64,000 nt of DNA from Chaunax sp. Z400. Its lineage: Eukaryota > Chordata > Actinopteri > Lophiiformes > Chaunacidae. The stretch covers positions 21,110,810-21,174,809 of the forward strand of contig CM075187.1 of NCBI GenBank assembly GCA_037577475.1, written 5' to 3'. Below are positions 26,011 through 39,243 of this stretch, piece after piece. Position 1 is the stretch's first letter. Each line of letters starts with the position of its first letter. Under the pieces are notes generated by a model, which ran no database searches, was not told where the DNA came from, and was given only the letters and a program-made list of their open reading frames with translations. A program made the translations under genes and the position numbers.

Positions 26011-28544
26011 CAATGGGTTAAAACAATTTATCATGCACATAAAGTTCAAATGCAGAGATAACATATAGACCCTCAAAACAGCAAACCCCAATATTAAAAA
26101 CATGCAAATGGAAAAGACATTGGAAATGAATAAACACGGATGACATACATGTAAGTAAATTAATAAATAATTAAAAACACTAAAAACAATAATAACAATA
26201 AATAAATAAAGGAAAGTTAATAATGGCCCCATAGTGGGTGGGTTTGAGCTCTCTTTACGTCGAATTCCCATTATTTCTTATGGGACAATTTTTCGCAGTT
26301 TTTTGCAATTTGCGATTTTAGTTCATAGACATTTAGTAAAGAAATGCATAGACACATTGTTTCAAATAATTACTTCTCCACTGTGGCAGTTGGTGATATC
26401 ATGCCTTACTCAGAGGCATCCATGCAGCAATAGTTATTGACAGAGGATGATTCACTCACTCCCTCCATGGTTTTAGCAGGCCAGGGATTTAAATCGGTAA
26501 CCTTCCATCCTTCAGTCAGGACTGACAGCCTGGAAGCCCAGTGGTGACACCGCTATTGTCAAACTGTGCTTTAATCCCATCGGACGAATAAATGAATGAA
26601 GTAAAACTTGCCTTCCCCTAAGTGAAATATCTGTGGCACTGCAGCCTGAGTCGTATTAATTATAGTCTGGAGCAGGTACTGTGTGTTTTCTATCTTTACC
26701 ATTGGTAAATGGTAAAGACCAGCTCTTTGATTGTTGTGTCTTGTACTGCAAATATTTACATTCAGCCTTTAAATTATTCATATAATTGGTTACATTTGTT
26801 ATATCACTTTTGTTTTCTTCCCATGATGTTTTGAAATGCATTTTTCATTAGAACCAATTAGAGCTCCCGATTTATGATAAACATATTACACATCTTCGTG
26901 TCGCTTAATGACGACTAAAGAAGTTCCATCTATCATCACACAAATTAATTAATGTTAAATGAACCTTGACTTGATATTTTATGACAAATACCTTGTTAAT
27001 CTATGTTGCAGTGAACATATTCTGTTCGTTTTTTTGCTCTCAGTACCTGAAGAACAACAAAGTCCTATAGCTTTCCTGAGAGAAGATCGTAACTGTTTCT
27101 CCTTTAGGCCACAGCAGAGACAATAACAGCTGAATCTATGTCTGTGCAACAAGGGTGAGACAGCAGGATGGGCTACGTGTTGTGTTACACACCACACCTC
27201 TTGCTTCATTTCTGCATTTTACTGGCATTATTTGGTTCAGTGTAAAAATAGAATTGTTCAGACAGGTCCTCACAGCAGTATTGCTTGATCTCTGTTTGTG
27301 TTGAGTGGTATGTTTTGAAGACCAGCCCTGAACTGAAACTGTACAATAAGAGGCTACACCCTACACCGTGCACCCCTCACCGTTATGGAACTAAACAATG
27401 AGACTCATATCTGCCTGACAACCATCCGTCATGCAGTGACCTACTCTAAAATGTAAACATGTCACCCACATGTCAAGTCGAGCCTCATAACTCTGGCCTG
27501 GAAAAAGGGTTACATAAGCAGTTCTGGGTCACTTTGTCCATTTCAAGATATTTGTTATGTAATGGACTTTTAATGGCAACGATGACTAACCAACAGCCTG
27601 AGGCTCTTCCTCCAGAGACCCTTAGAACTCTGCTCGTCTCATCTTCAGATAGTCTTTAATTCAGGATATGATGTCAGAAGATCATTTCTGATAGTGAGTG
27701 TAGTTATGCAACAAGAAAAACGAGAAAGGTCATTGAGAGGTAAAATCAGTAAAGGTCACTATTTATGAGAAACAAAACTGGAATTTTGAGCAAATGAGGT
27801 ATGAGGTACACTGTCAGACCACAGTCCTTCCTAATTGGCAATATTTGAAAAATGTCAGCACATGTTTTAAGTTGTCTTTTCTCAAAACTACTTAACCGTA
27901 TCGTGAGAGGGCAGACAGAGCCAAGCAATCTGTGATAAAAATGTATGTACTGCACCACAGAGATGCTCAAGTCTTTAATCACAGGTCCAAGTCTCTCATG
28001 GTTGTAATGAGCTTTCTATCATTCACTGCACGCCTTCTGGTCGGCTTAGAACACTGTAAAGCAATATCTATGGAATTCAAAGCATGCACTCTATAATTAT
28101 CACCCCATCTAGTGCCATACAGTATCACCATTGATTAGTTTTTTTTTGTATATGATTGCTTTAAACAGACTATTGAAACGTAATATGAAATCACACTCAG
28201 TCATATATAATGGTGCTTATTTGGCAGTATGGATCTGTTCTGGGACCTCCCTGCCCCTTCCACGCACCTGCGTGGAAAACCTGAGGCAGGAAGAGGACTC
28301 CTTCCTGCCCTTCCATGAGCCATCATGTAAAAGGCTATAAGCAGGGAGATCACTAATGAAAAATTAGCAAAACAGACATTTAATGGGATTCTCATGACTT
28401 TGAAATTATACTGCAGAGTGTTACATGAGAACTTCAGCTTTTTCTTCAACATCCATCCTCATATTAAATGTTTCCTACTGCACTCATAGCTTTAAACTGC
28501 TGAGTACAATTACCAAAGCTGCAGTGGGCCAATAGAGGATTTAG
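26011..28544. other. Gene-free stretch; minor repeats
   Basis: Holds A-rich ATAA simple sequence at 26155-26215. A small hairpin lies at 26694-26717 (CTTTACCATT, 4-base loop, AATGGTAAAG). A possible degraded SINE piece sits near 26480-26560. No gene evidence. Confidence 0.4.
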
Positions 28545-28620
28545 TACCTTGCTCAAGGGCAACTTAACAGCAGTGCTGAGGGAGGCATTCCATAAATTTC
28601 AATCCCCAGTTACATTTTCA
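28545..28620 (-). repeat. Possible degraded SINE fragment
   Basis: Seen: CCTTGCTCAAGGGCAACTTAACAGCAGTGCTGAGG, followed by TTTCAATCCCCAG. Known: the antisense of several teleost tRNA-SINEs contains CTTGCTCAAGGGCACCTCAGCAGTG. Too short for certainty. Confidence 0.35.
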
Positions 28621-31600
28621 GTCACCAGTAAGCCTCTCTAACTTTAGGCTACCACTGCCCCTTATGCATCCCAGATTCCATTTTATTTTTCTAGAATTGG
28701 ATGTAGTTCTTTTTTTATTACCATCTCTCAGCTACATATTCATGCCTTACTGTGCAAGCTCAAAATGCCACGGATCAGTGTGCTGAGCCTGCCTAGAGGC
28801 GACAGTAGCCGTTTGATCTGCAATGGCCACATTTGAACCTCCTGCTGTCGACTTTAAGCACAATCATTCCACGATGCTGCTTTTGAAGGGCTGACCACAG
28901 CTGCTGCCCTGCCAGAGGATCAACCAGCACTGTATGAGATGTTGAGTATGCATGTGATTCAGTCTGGATCAGGGATGAGGTTGGAAGTATTGATCCTGCA
29001 AAGCCTTTTCTAGATGGTCTTTTGGTTAAATTACCATCTTGAACTTGTAATATGAGAGAATCCGACTAGAGGGAATACTAATCAAAGCCATACCTGGTTC
29101 AGTAGAACCTGAAGGCCTTTAAAATGTGAAATATGCTAATCAGTCGGTTGGAGCAAGGTATAAATTCATTAAAACATATTTTGGGGAGGGAGGAGAGCAG
29201 CATCAGGCTTGTCTCTGACAATGTTATGTTGCAGTAATAAAAATGATAGTTCCCAGGTTATCTTCTACCGACCCATATGGTGAGATTAGCCACATACTGT
29301 TGACAGTGGAGGTTTTGTGACTTGCAGCTGAAACACTGAACTCCATTTAAATATATATGCTTAGCTGAATAACAGTGTTTGATTTTAACCCTCTTTTGCT
29401 AACTACAAAAAATGATTTATCAATTGGGCTTCATTAAATAAAGAAGGATTCATGAGCAAAATTATATAATCTAATATATTTATATACATTTTTCTTATTC
29501 TTTTGTGACTTGATATATGTTTAAACACTTTCTATGTGTGTAGTAGACCAGAGAAAGACTATAATATGTGCAATAAATATTTCATCACTGGTATTTCCAT
29601 GCTTTGCTGACACCAAACACACCTGTTAAAATAATTGGGCTTTCATTCTTGTGCTGTACAAATATCCCCTCAGTGCTGCTGTTTGAGACAAGTGTTTATT
29701 TGCCTGGTTGCACACTTATAGTCACACATAAAACTGGCACCCTGGCTTTATTACTGACTTTCCACAGATATCAACCTCTGGTGATGGATTAGCCTCGGTT
29801 GGGGCTTCTGTTCAAAGTGAAAAACAGGATATGTTCACTCTTCTTTGCCTGTTTTGCTTTCAAATAGTTGTCCTCTGCCACTGAGCAGTTCCACATGAAT
29901 AATGTGCCACTGAAATGCAAATTCACTCTCTGAGTGAGCCATGGTATGTCATGACACAAAATATAGTGATATAAAACATGAGGGTTTGCATCATCAAACA
30001 GGACATGCTGTTAAAAATGAGTGGGGTGGGGCAACTCTTTTGTTGATAAAGTGTGTATAAAGTAATAAAACCAATGACTGTGTAACTAATGATTCACAAA
30101 CTGATTGTTTTGGCTGTTTTGACTGTTTTGGCTATGAAAAGAATTTAAGTGAAGTGAAATGTGAAACCAGTAATTTTCACATAAAGCCCAAGGTGATGTC
30201 TATTAATTTTCCGACTACCAATTCAAAACCCAAATAAATTCAGTTGACAGATGAGAGCAGAAAAACCTCACAGCTAAGAAGCTGTGACCAGGCAGCGTTT
30301 GGTGTTTTTTCTTAAGAATGATTGATCAATATTTGCAGATTCATTGTGTCTTGATAAACTAATGTATTTGTGATGACCTTTATATTATTTTGTCTTATTC
30401 ATGGGAATTCCTTAATCTCTATTTCACATTGATCTGTAGTTTAGGTTGTTTTGGAAGGGTATTTTGGGATTAATTCTTTATTTAGATGTTGCAAAACAAA
30501 ACTGTAGATCACCAAACATATAGGGAACTGGGAGGGTTGGGTTTTTCTTCCTTTCAGTTCTGTCACTCTGCAAGCTTTTTCACTACATCATGGAACTGAT
30601 GTCAAAACTTACCACAAAAAAACCCAGTTTCTCTTATTTACTTCCACTTTCTGCTGTGGGTATTGTACGTTTTCTTATTGAAGTGTTCCATGAACAAATG
30701 GCTTCATTTCCTCCAGCTCAGTATCCCATCATGGTGTCTACCCCTGACCACTGGCAGATTTGCTTTACAAGAGCATGAGCCTTGTTTGCCCTTGGAGAGA
30801 GAGTGATGATGATGCAGAAACTTGTGACAGCACTTCCTCAAGCACTGCACAGAGCTCATGTGCATGAAGTCAGGTTGCAGCTTTAGGATTCTGTCAACAC
30901 ATCTTAGTCCTAGTTCTTTAATTGTAGAGAACTGAAGTTTATGTGCTCAGGAACACATGAAAACTAAACCTTATCAAAGTAATTCAAGAAATGCAAGTGG
31001 TTCTGCTAGTTGCTACAGTTTAAAACTATGTTAATGATTTTGAAATATGTAAACGCTGTATTTTTTCAAGAAGTATTTGAACAGCCTGCCCCGTATCTTC
31101 AATTTCCTTGACACGATCAGAGTCTTATCACTTCTAAGAGTTATTGGTTTTCTTTGAGGATGACATTGAGGAGGCTGGAAATCTAGGGCACATTACAGAA
31201 CAAAAGCTGAACTCTTCGTTATGCAGGCGAGGCATGGGGAAGCTTTCTAGCAGGGGAGATATATATGGTAGAAAGCAGCTCATTTACACACATCGCCACG
31301 GGCATGAGAGAGGGTAAGGAGGAGACGGAGGAAGATGAGACTAATTATTCTCCCTGCAGAGAAGCAGGAGTCTCCCATGGCATTCTATGGGGGTGCTTGT
31401 CACGATATGATTCCCCGGTGAGCAAAGAAGAACTGCTTAGAAGATGAGGAAGGCTGAGAACATGGGGAGAGGAAAAAATGATGTCAAAAACAGCAGCTAG
31501 ATTACGGGCCTGTCACTGCAACTCTGGAGTTAGTGATAGTTATGAATGTCATGTGCCACCATCATGAAGGAATGACAGTGATATGAAAAACTAGTTTTTA

Positions 31601-34030
31601 AAATCATTTTTGCAAAAGAAAGAGATGGTGATAATTCTTTTTCTACTTTTGTTCTGTCTTCCTTCGTCTATGATGAAGAGCTGTGAACCGAGCTGTTATT
31701 TAGGTCTTAGGGACAAATCAAATCTAAGTTCTTTCAGTCGGTCAAGTTTAACCCAATATCAATTACAATCTGTACCCACAAAACCATTTAACAGTGGAAA
31801 ATCCTCAGAAATCACATAAATTATCATGACAAAACAGATAGATATAGACAGGTATGTAGATTGAATCTACAAAGTCTCGTTGCCCCCCTGTACTGCCAGT
31901 CAATCACTGACCAATACGGTTGGCATCATGTCATACGGACATTTTTTTCCCCTTTTTTATCCATACCACATAAAACCAGGGCTGATATTTTGATACCAGT
32001 ACTTCTTCTCAGATCAGTCATCTCTCTTTCCATCTTTAAGAGATGACTCTATGAAAACCAGGTCATGTTTCAGCAATGTTTTCTTTTGATTAAATGATTC
32101 GACCATTTTTGATAAGAGTGTTCAGTTTTTGTTGCAACCACTTTTGCTTAATTCCCATTATGACAGTTTATCCATCTCATAAAATCCTGTAAGGAAGGAA
32201 CGTTTTCAACGTATTCTTTGTTTAAGCACATCCACAATGGCACATTTTCTATAGGACCTAATGTCTAACCATTTATGATTCTGGATTGGAAGAATCTAAT
32301 AAGGCTGAGAAACTTCTCTTACGCGAGAGAAAAAGATCATGGAGGGTTATTTGCCAAACTAAGACAAATCATATGGAGACGTGATAATGAGTGGCAAGCC
32401 GGGGGTTCTCTGTAATAACAATGCATCATCATGTCTGAGAAGTGCTGCAGCACAGAGCACATAAAAACTGCCAGAATGAACAACAACTTAATTGATGGGC
32501 ACGTCAGTCGCTTTCAGACTGTAAAGCATCTTCTCTTTGCTCCCTTTCATGAGAAGATTTTTCTCTCTGAAACGGCTTCAGACAAACGTTCCCCACAAGC
32601 ATTGAGTCTGCCTTCTTGGATGTGATAATCAGCCAGGGCGTTCATTCAGACATAGGGTCAACCTCTAAGTTTAAGAGGATGGGATTGGTTTCCTTCGCTG
32701 CTCTCCCACTTGATTTGGGTTCATTTCCCTACATTCAACCCTTGTCTAACACATAGTTCATTATGTGGACAGACAGATTGTGGTGTTTGTAATCCACAAG
32801 GATCATCCTCTGTGGTCTGTCTGTGCTTCAGCTGACCATTATATAACTTACCAGAGATTGACCTACTGCTGAGAACATCTCCTCCCTCTTTAACATTCTG
32901 TCTTGCTGTGCTGAATGTATTTGACCTTGAATGAAAGTTCATTTAGTTGAGTGCAATAAAGAAATGTGTCTGAAAATGAATTCACAAGTACAGCCACAGT
33001 TGTGTTAAATTGTTAGTGATGTGAGGAAATCAGACAAAAACATAAGTCGCTGCTTTAGAGTTTGTGAGTTGTAATTCTTTTCAGACTGTGTTGAGGATGT
33101 TGCCACTCACTGTGACAGGCCTTCATTCTGCCAGAAAAACAAATATATATACATATTTTTTGTTGCTCCCATCAGTGAAGGAAATGCATTTGTATTTTGA
33201 CAACTCAAAACATGTCCTCCTCCGCCAGCCTTGAAAATGATACAAGTTGTTTTTAACTCATCCTTAGTGCCCTTAGTTTTTACAGCTTGCTGTTGCTTCC
33301 ACAGAATCTTTTGTGGTTTAAATAATGGTACATCTGTGGTGAGCCTGTGTTTAAAGCAGAACTTTAACAGCTGCGTTGAATGCTTGGTAGGTTGAATGTG
33401 GGCCAGTGTGCAGAGTGGATAAGATGAATCCCCAAACCAAGTTCAGTGAGGTTTGTGTTCTTGTTGTGAATGGAGAAAACACTCAACTGGCAATGGAGGA
33501 AAAACCAATGCATGAATTTGTTTTGCAATGGGTTTCTGAGGGTTTTATTTGTGTTGTTGTTTTTTTTCTCTGGGAAGGTTTTAGTCTTTTGAATACGTAT
33601 TAAAACATCTTGTGTCATGTCACTGCATTGAGCAGCAAATCATAAGTGCTACTGTAAATGGCACTTCAGTTCATAGGGCTGCTGTCTGTCAAATACTTGA
33701 TACTGATGCTGGCTTCAGGCAGGCAGGCATTGATGAACTCACCTGTCTTTTTTTTCTTTTTTTTTTGGCAGAATACCCTAAAAATCCAGATATTTGCCTC
33801 AAAGTCTTTCTCAGAAGAAACCCAATATAAACACGGATGTAAAGAAACACAATTATTTTGAGAACCCCCCCCCCCCCCCCCCACCTGTACTTGGTTTTTT
33901 TTTGTGAGAAGAATTGATTATATTAAATTTGCATGGAGCATCCACGTCTGAAGAGTTGGCCAGTGCGGATGTGTTTTGAACCTGAATAAATTCTAATACT
34001 CGATTCAAAAATGAAGTTTGATTGTATCAG
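28621..34030. other. Gene-free stretch; low-complexity tracts only
   Basis: No gene or recognisable transposon. Poly-T tracts lie at about 33747-33768. An 18-base C run lies at 33865-33882. A block around 31180-31340 is of mixed complexity and could be regulatory. Confidence 0.35.
33865..33882. repeat. Poly-C tract (18 bases)
   Basis: Homopolymer run of 18 C. The complementary poly-G strand could fold into quadruplex-type structure. It is also a common site of sequencing length error. Confidence 0.85.
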
Positions 34031-34099
34031 ATCAGATTCAACTTTATTGTCATTGATCATAGTACGAGTTCAGTACAGTGACAACGAAATGCAGTAAGC
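34031..34099. repeat. LINE-tail-like repeat, TCAACTTTATTGTCATT type
   Basis: Seen: AGATTCAACTTTATTGTCATTG then GACAACGAAATGCAGTAAGC. Known: AACTTTATTGTCATTGTACA...ACAACGAAATGCAGTTT is a widely dispersed teleost repeat, probably from a LINE 3' end. Confidence 0.6.
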
Positions 34100-37000
34100 T
34101 TTTTATGTAAGCTTACATCATTTATCACCTCAGTAAACCATCCTATCTTAATCCTAATGAGTTTATGTTCTCAGTCTCTACTCTAAGTAATTATAGAATA
34201 ATCTTTATTTCGATAATTATGGTCCCATTTAGAGTAAAATACAGTAGTTGATAAAACAGGCATAGAGTAGTGACCTTGTGATTGATAAGTTGCTACCATG
34301 GTGTGTTCTTGAGTTCTCAGTCAGATCCAATCGTAGCAAGGGCCAAACTCGATGCAGAGCATTAGTGCATTTCACACTGCACTAATGTTACAAACATGGC
34401 CTTAATCCTTAGTGTTTTCAATTTATACTTTCACTTAGTAGTTGACCATAAACAATTGATGGCTATGCTGTTATGTACCCTTTTAACATAAATAATCTTC
34501 ATATTTTGAAAATTATCAAAATTAAAATAATCAAAACTGAACTGTGACATGTCAAAATATTATTTGGTTTGTCATTTAAAAGCACATAAAGCTATTATGC
34601 AACCATCAGAATGAACATGTAATATGCACATTTTGTACACGTGTACATGCAAGTATGGGATGTTATGCAGGCTTGGCTTCCTTTTCTGTCCACACAGCGC
34701 AAAAGATAACATCCCTGGCCCACATGGGCTGGGCACACCTTAAATACCTACGGGTTTAGATACTCCTCAACAGGGATGAAACAGGATGCAGAGGAAGAGG
34801 AGGTTGAACATTACAGTTGGGTACATTATGCTACGGTACAGTGCGTTCTGCTGAGACAGACTACACATTCCACCTAAAAAGCCCCAGCAGCTCCCAGTCT
34901 CAGTGCTAGAACGTGTCCTAGTTCTGCCTCATCTGCTTGGAATACTGCTGCAGCTTAATAATTCACATAGCTTATTCCATGTGGTCTACTTTCTAAACAT
35001 GTTTAAGCCTCTAAAGAATCCAGCACCACAGATGTACAAATCTCGAGCACCTTCAAACAAATGTATTGTGTGATTTTACCTTTACTGTGTAGCTATAGCA
35101 TCAGTTTTGAATCAAACCTAAATCTAAAGGAAACTGTTTCCTGCTCATGAGAGCGGTCCACAGGTTCAGCTCTTAGAAAGCCATGGAAAGTCATCATAAT
35201 ACCATTAACAACAATGCTTTTGTACTCAATTTCTATCCTTGGTGTGGCCTCTGGTTTTCTGTGTATGAGTTAAAAACAGAATTTAGACTCAACATATGCA
35301 CAGTATCAGCTGAAATAATTAAGATATTATAACTAAATGACACTGGCAACATTTTTCAAATGAGGCCTCATGATCTGGAAAATGAACCAGGTAATCAAAT
35401 TTGTACTTTATTACTGTGTGTAACAATTAATCAAATGACCACAAACCAAACAGTCTGGCTAGCAACCCTTCTGAGATCCTGGGACACTTTGCTTGATTCA
35501 TCATCCAGCCCTCCACCTCCCGGAACAGTTATATTGTCATTCTTCTCCCTATGCTATTTATCATCGACCGTTATTATTCGCAGGATGATAAGAGGTCACA
35601 ATTCATCGTGTTATTTTAAACATTTGGACAAACATATGTCTGATCATGATCATTGTCTGATGACATTGACCTGGGAGTGAACTCGATCTCCGAAATGTCT
35701 GCATTGAATGTGGGAATGAACTCATTATTGTGCAGAGACAAAAGGTGACCTCAGAAAATTGAATAACAACTAGAAGTTAATTCAAGTTGTGGATGCCCAT
35801 TATATTTTCCACTTATATTGGGATTTATTCTCTCCCACGTGTTTCGGTGTCACCCAGAGTGTCACCCTTTGCTGCTGGGAGTCTGCACTGTTAGATGCTG
35901 ATTGCAAAGGAAAGACTTATCTAAGAATAGAATGAGCTGCTCTGTGTTTTTCCTCACAGGGGATGTGAAGTAATTTGTGAATGGTCGTCAGGGAGCTGTG
36001 GGTTTCCCTCCTCAAAAGAATGGAGCAAAGTAACTTTCAAACCATAGAGCTACAAAGGTTGTGCGACACCAAATGTCAACACCAGACAGACGTCGCTCAG
36101 AGTCTTTCTGCTTTGAGGTATTAAGATGAAAAATGAGTCAATATTTTCTGCTGCATGCTGTTACAATCAGGAATTCCTGCCAAAAACCATAACATCCTTA
36201 GATTTCACGTTGAGCTTGACACACATGCTCAAAGGTCGTCACAGGTTAAACTCAGTGCTAGGATGCATTTGAGCTTTTCCTGTAGGTTTTAATTTTAAGC
36301 ACACCAGATCTGTGGAAGACTCCCTTCAGAAATGTGGATTTCTCTGGAGCAATTTCCTGCAGGACCAAATGTTTTCTTAGCACTCTCCGACTGAAGACTA
36401 TCCCCTGGACACTGCCTTGAAGGGTGATCTGTGAAATAACACTCCATTACTCACAGCCCTCAGACTATTTTATAATGAGCATGAAACAGACTTGCTTTCA
36501 TTTTCTCAAAAGAGTCATATTCACTCCCATGCTCTGTAAATGCCACCAACTTCTTCAGTTTGAACCCGCTATCGGAGGTCTTATCTGGGGGAAATGGAAA
36601 AGAGCGTTGCAGTGAGTGACATTTCTGTTTCTGGAAGTTAATTTACCAAAACAGTTCTGGGTGCTGTATAATTACTTTGGTTTTTCAAACATATATTTTC
36701 ATATTCTCTCTTCACTGGCCGTCTCAAGACACAGAGAAAACTGGTGTTTGAGAGTTAAGCGGTCATGTGGGGTCATAAAAAATATGCAATCCTGGCTCAG
36801 AAATACCCAATTATATACTGTTCCTGTTTCTGTTACATTTACAACCTCTGCTCCCTCCGGTTAAATGACGACAGTAGTAGTTCTCTTTTATTGGCAGTTT
36901 ATTATTGTCTTATCACAATAACATAAGCAGTGAGAACTAAATAAGACATACTATTAAACGATTTAATAAGCAATGCAAATTAAATACATGTCAAACGAAC

Positions 37001-39171
37001 TCAAATGCTTAACAAAAATAAATAAACATACCTAACCAGAGGGAGTAAACAAAGGTTCACTGAAGTTTTTTGCCGTGTACTTTGTTGAAACTTCACTCTT
37101 AACATAAGTTTCGTAGCTGCAATGTTTGTGTCCCACTTAAAGTTTTCCTCCTTGCAACACATACCAGAAAAAAAACATCATGAAATAAATAAGTCCAAAT
37201 TAGACAAAATATGGACAGGTGCAAAATTTAATAAAAAATGAACACAAATACTGTCTGACAGCTCGTTAGCTCAACACAGGAGGCAAACTATATTTACTTT
37301 GGTTGGACTCATTGTTTTACATGTCATATTATTGGTCCAGTATTGGGCCAACGGTGCAAGATTTCTATAGCTTTCCAAAAGCAAACTTACATAAATGATC
37401 CCTCTGAAACACAGGAATTCACCTCCTTCATGGAGATATACTTCTGGAACAGCTGCTTAATCCTCAATATTTACACTGAATGTAATGAGTGCAAAGTTAT
37501 CATGACCCAATTTCAGAATGACCACAGTCAGAAAAAGGTTAAAATGCTTAATTTGGACTTAAAGCTGGTGTATCATGATGATGATCTCTCTCTTTTTGGG
37601 GTCTATTTAGGAAAACTGATTTTGGATCGGGTATAATTATTCATTCTCTGGTGTATTTGGACTGGCTATGACTAATTTAAGGATTTTGAATTTTGTTTTC
37701 TTTTATTAATTTCAAATGTGAATTTAATTTTTGGTTGGTTTTCTACAGGTCTATCAGACTGAATCTTTCGAAAAGATTTTGTACGGACGCAATCTCTGAA
37801 GACCGCTTTTTGCAATGTGTCGCCTTGTACACAACCGATCTAAGACAATTCAGTCACAGCAAACATAGATGACAGATTGAAAATATTGTACCTTTCCATT
37901 TGCCCACCTGCTTTGTTTTCCAACCTGCCAGCATGCCACTTTTGCTAGTAGCCCCTGCATCACCTCTGTCTTACAGCTTTCAGCCATAACTTGACTTGGC
38001 TCTGGACCTGGAAGGCCGTATACCAGAACCAAACAAATATTCTGATTTGATTTTCCACTGTGGTTTCCGGCACCCTTTGGGGGGAAAAATGGTTATTTAA
38101 AAGAAAAAAACTTTAAAAGACTAATTAACATAAAAAATAAAACCAGTTGAACTGTGATTAGTTACTCAGTCAATGAAGTCACTGCTATTCTCAGTCATTT
38201 TGTTTTGTGGACTGTCTGTTAAATTTCCTTTGCATCTTTCACTGGAGTCCCATAAATCTGCATCTTTGTGATGCCAGTGTGAAGCTGATAGGTTGGTGTC
38301 CTTTGGAAGGTGTAGCTGGTGGGTGGGCAGATGGAAAAGTAGCTTTAAACTCAGCATTTTTTGTCTTGTTTGCTTGTTCATACTCCCACTTTTCCTGTCC
38401 ATCTCTCTCTTTTAACTCACATTGCAGTCTCCCTGCCTCCTGCCTCCACTGTTCTTGTTATTATGTCTTTACATTTGTGTCTTTTTATCCACCATCTATT
38501 CACAGGCAAAAATAAAAGTGAGAGTCTGAGTCCATCTGGACCTGTTGTGGCATGCCATTTGGTACCCTGAACCCCAGCCAGCCCTGGGCCACCATCTGTG
38601 CCATTGTTTGTCACAGAGGCACTGCTCTGGGGCATCGCCAGTGGCACACAACCATCCATCTATCCATCCACCCTACAGTGCATCTGTCGTCTCACAAAAG
38701 GAAATAGCGAGACAGTCGGGAAGAGAAACAAGGCCTAAAAAGGTCTGTTCCATCTGACTGACTCGCCCTTGCTGTTACATAAAGCCTCCAGATTATATAA
38801 TCTTGGACATCTTGTCCAGTCTTCCATTTGTATGTGTGGGTGGTTCCATCTCTCTGGGTTGGATAGCGATGAAAGGAGGTGTAGAGAATGTGTATTTGTC
38901 TAGCATGAGTTCAAGCGGATTAGTGGGCGCTTGTTTCTTGGACAGTTGTGTTCCTCTGCAGCTGTAGCTGACATTGGCAGCCTCAAGTCTCGATGTATTT
39001 TACTGAAGAGCCTCGACCACAGGCTCTCCTCCAGATCAACAAATGAGTGCCAGTGGGTGATGAAGTGACAGGGATGAATGTATATATCGGACTGTGTGTT
39101 GGAATAGCAACCATGCTGGGCATGAGACTCATTAGTGATAACAATACATTGCCTGCTAGGACTACACCCAT
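34100..39171. other. Gene-free stretch; nothing firm
   Basis: AT-rich. A 97-codon plus ORF at 37343-37636 is followed by a good acceptor (TTGGTTGGTTTTCTACAG ending at 37749) and a second open run of about 40 codons. No family is recognised and no donor links them convincingly. Another acceptor-like site ends at 38505. Nothing here is called as a gene. Confidence 0.35.
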
Positions 39172-39200
39172 ACACACACACACACACACACACACACCCA

Positions 39201-39241
<41 letters not shown>
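39172..39241. repeat. (CA)n microsatellite, interrupted by CCCA
   Basis: CA units with two CCCA interruptions at about 39197-39206. Confidence 0.93.

Positions 39242-39243
<2 letters not shown>

Noticed and set aside
37343..37636. Plus-strand 97-codon ORF, considered as a transposase fragment
   Set aside because: No catalytic or DNA-binding motif and no terminal repeats seen around it.
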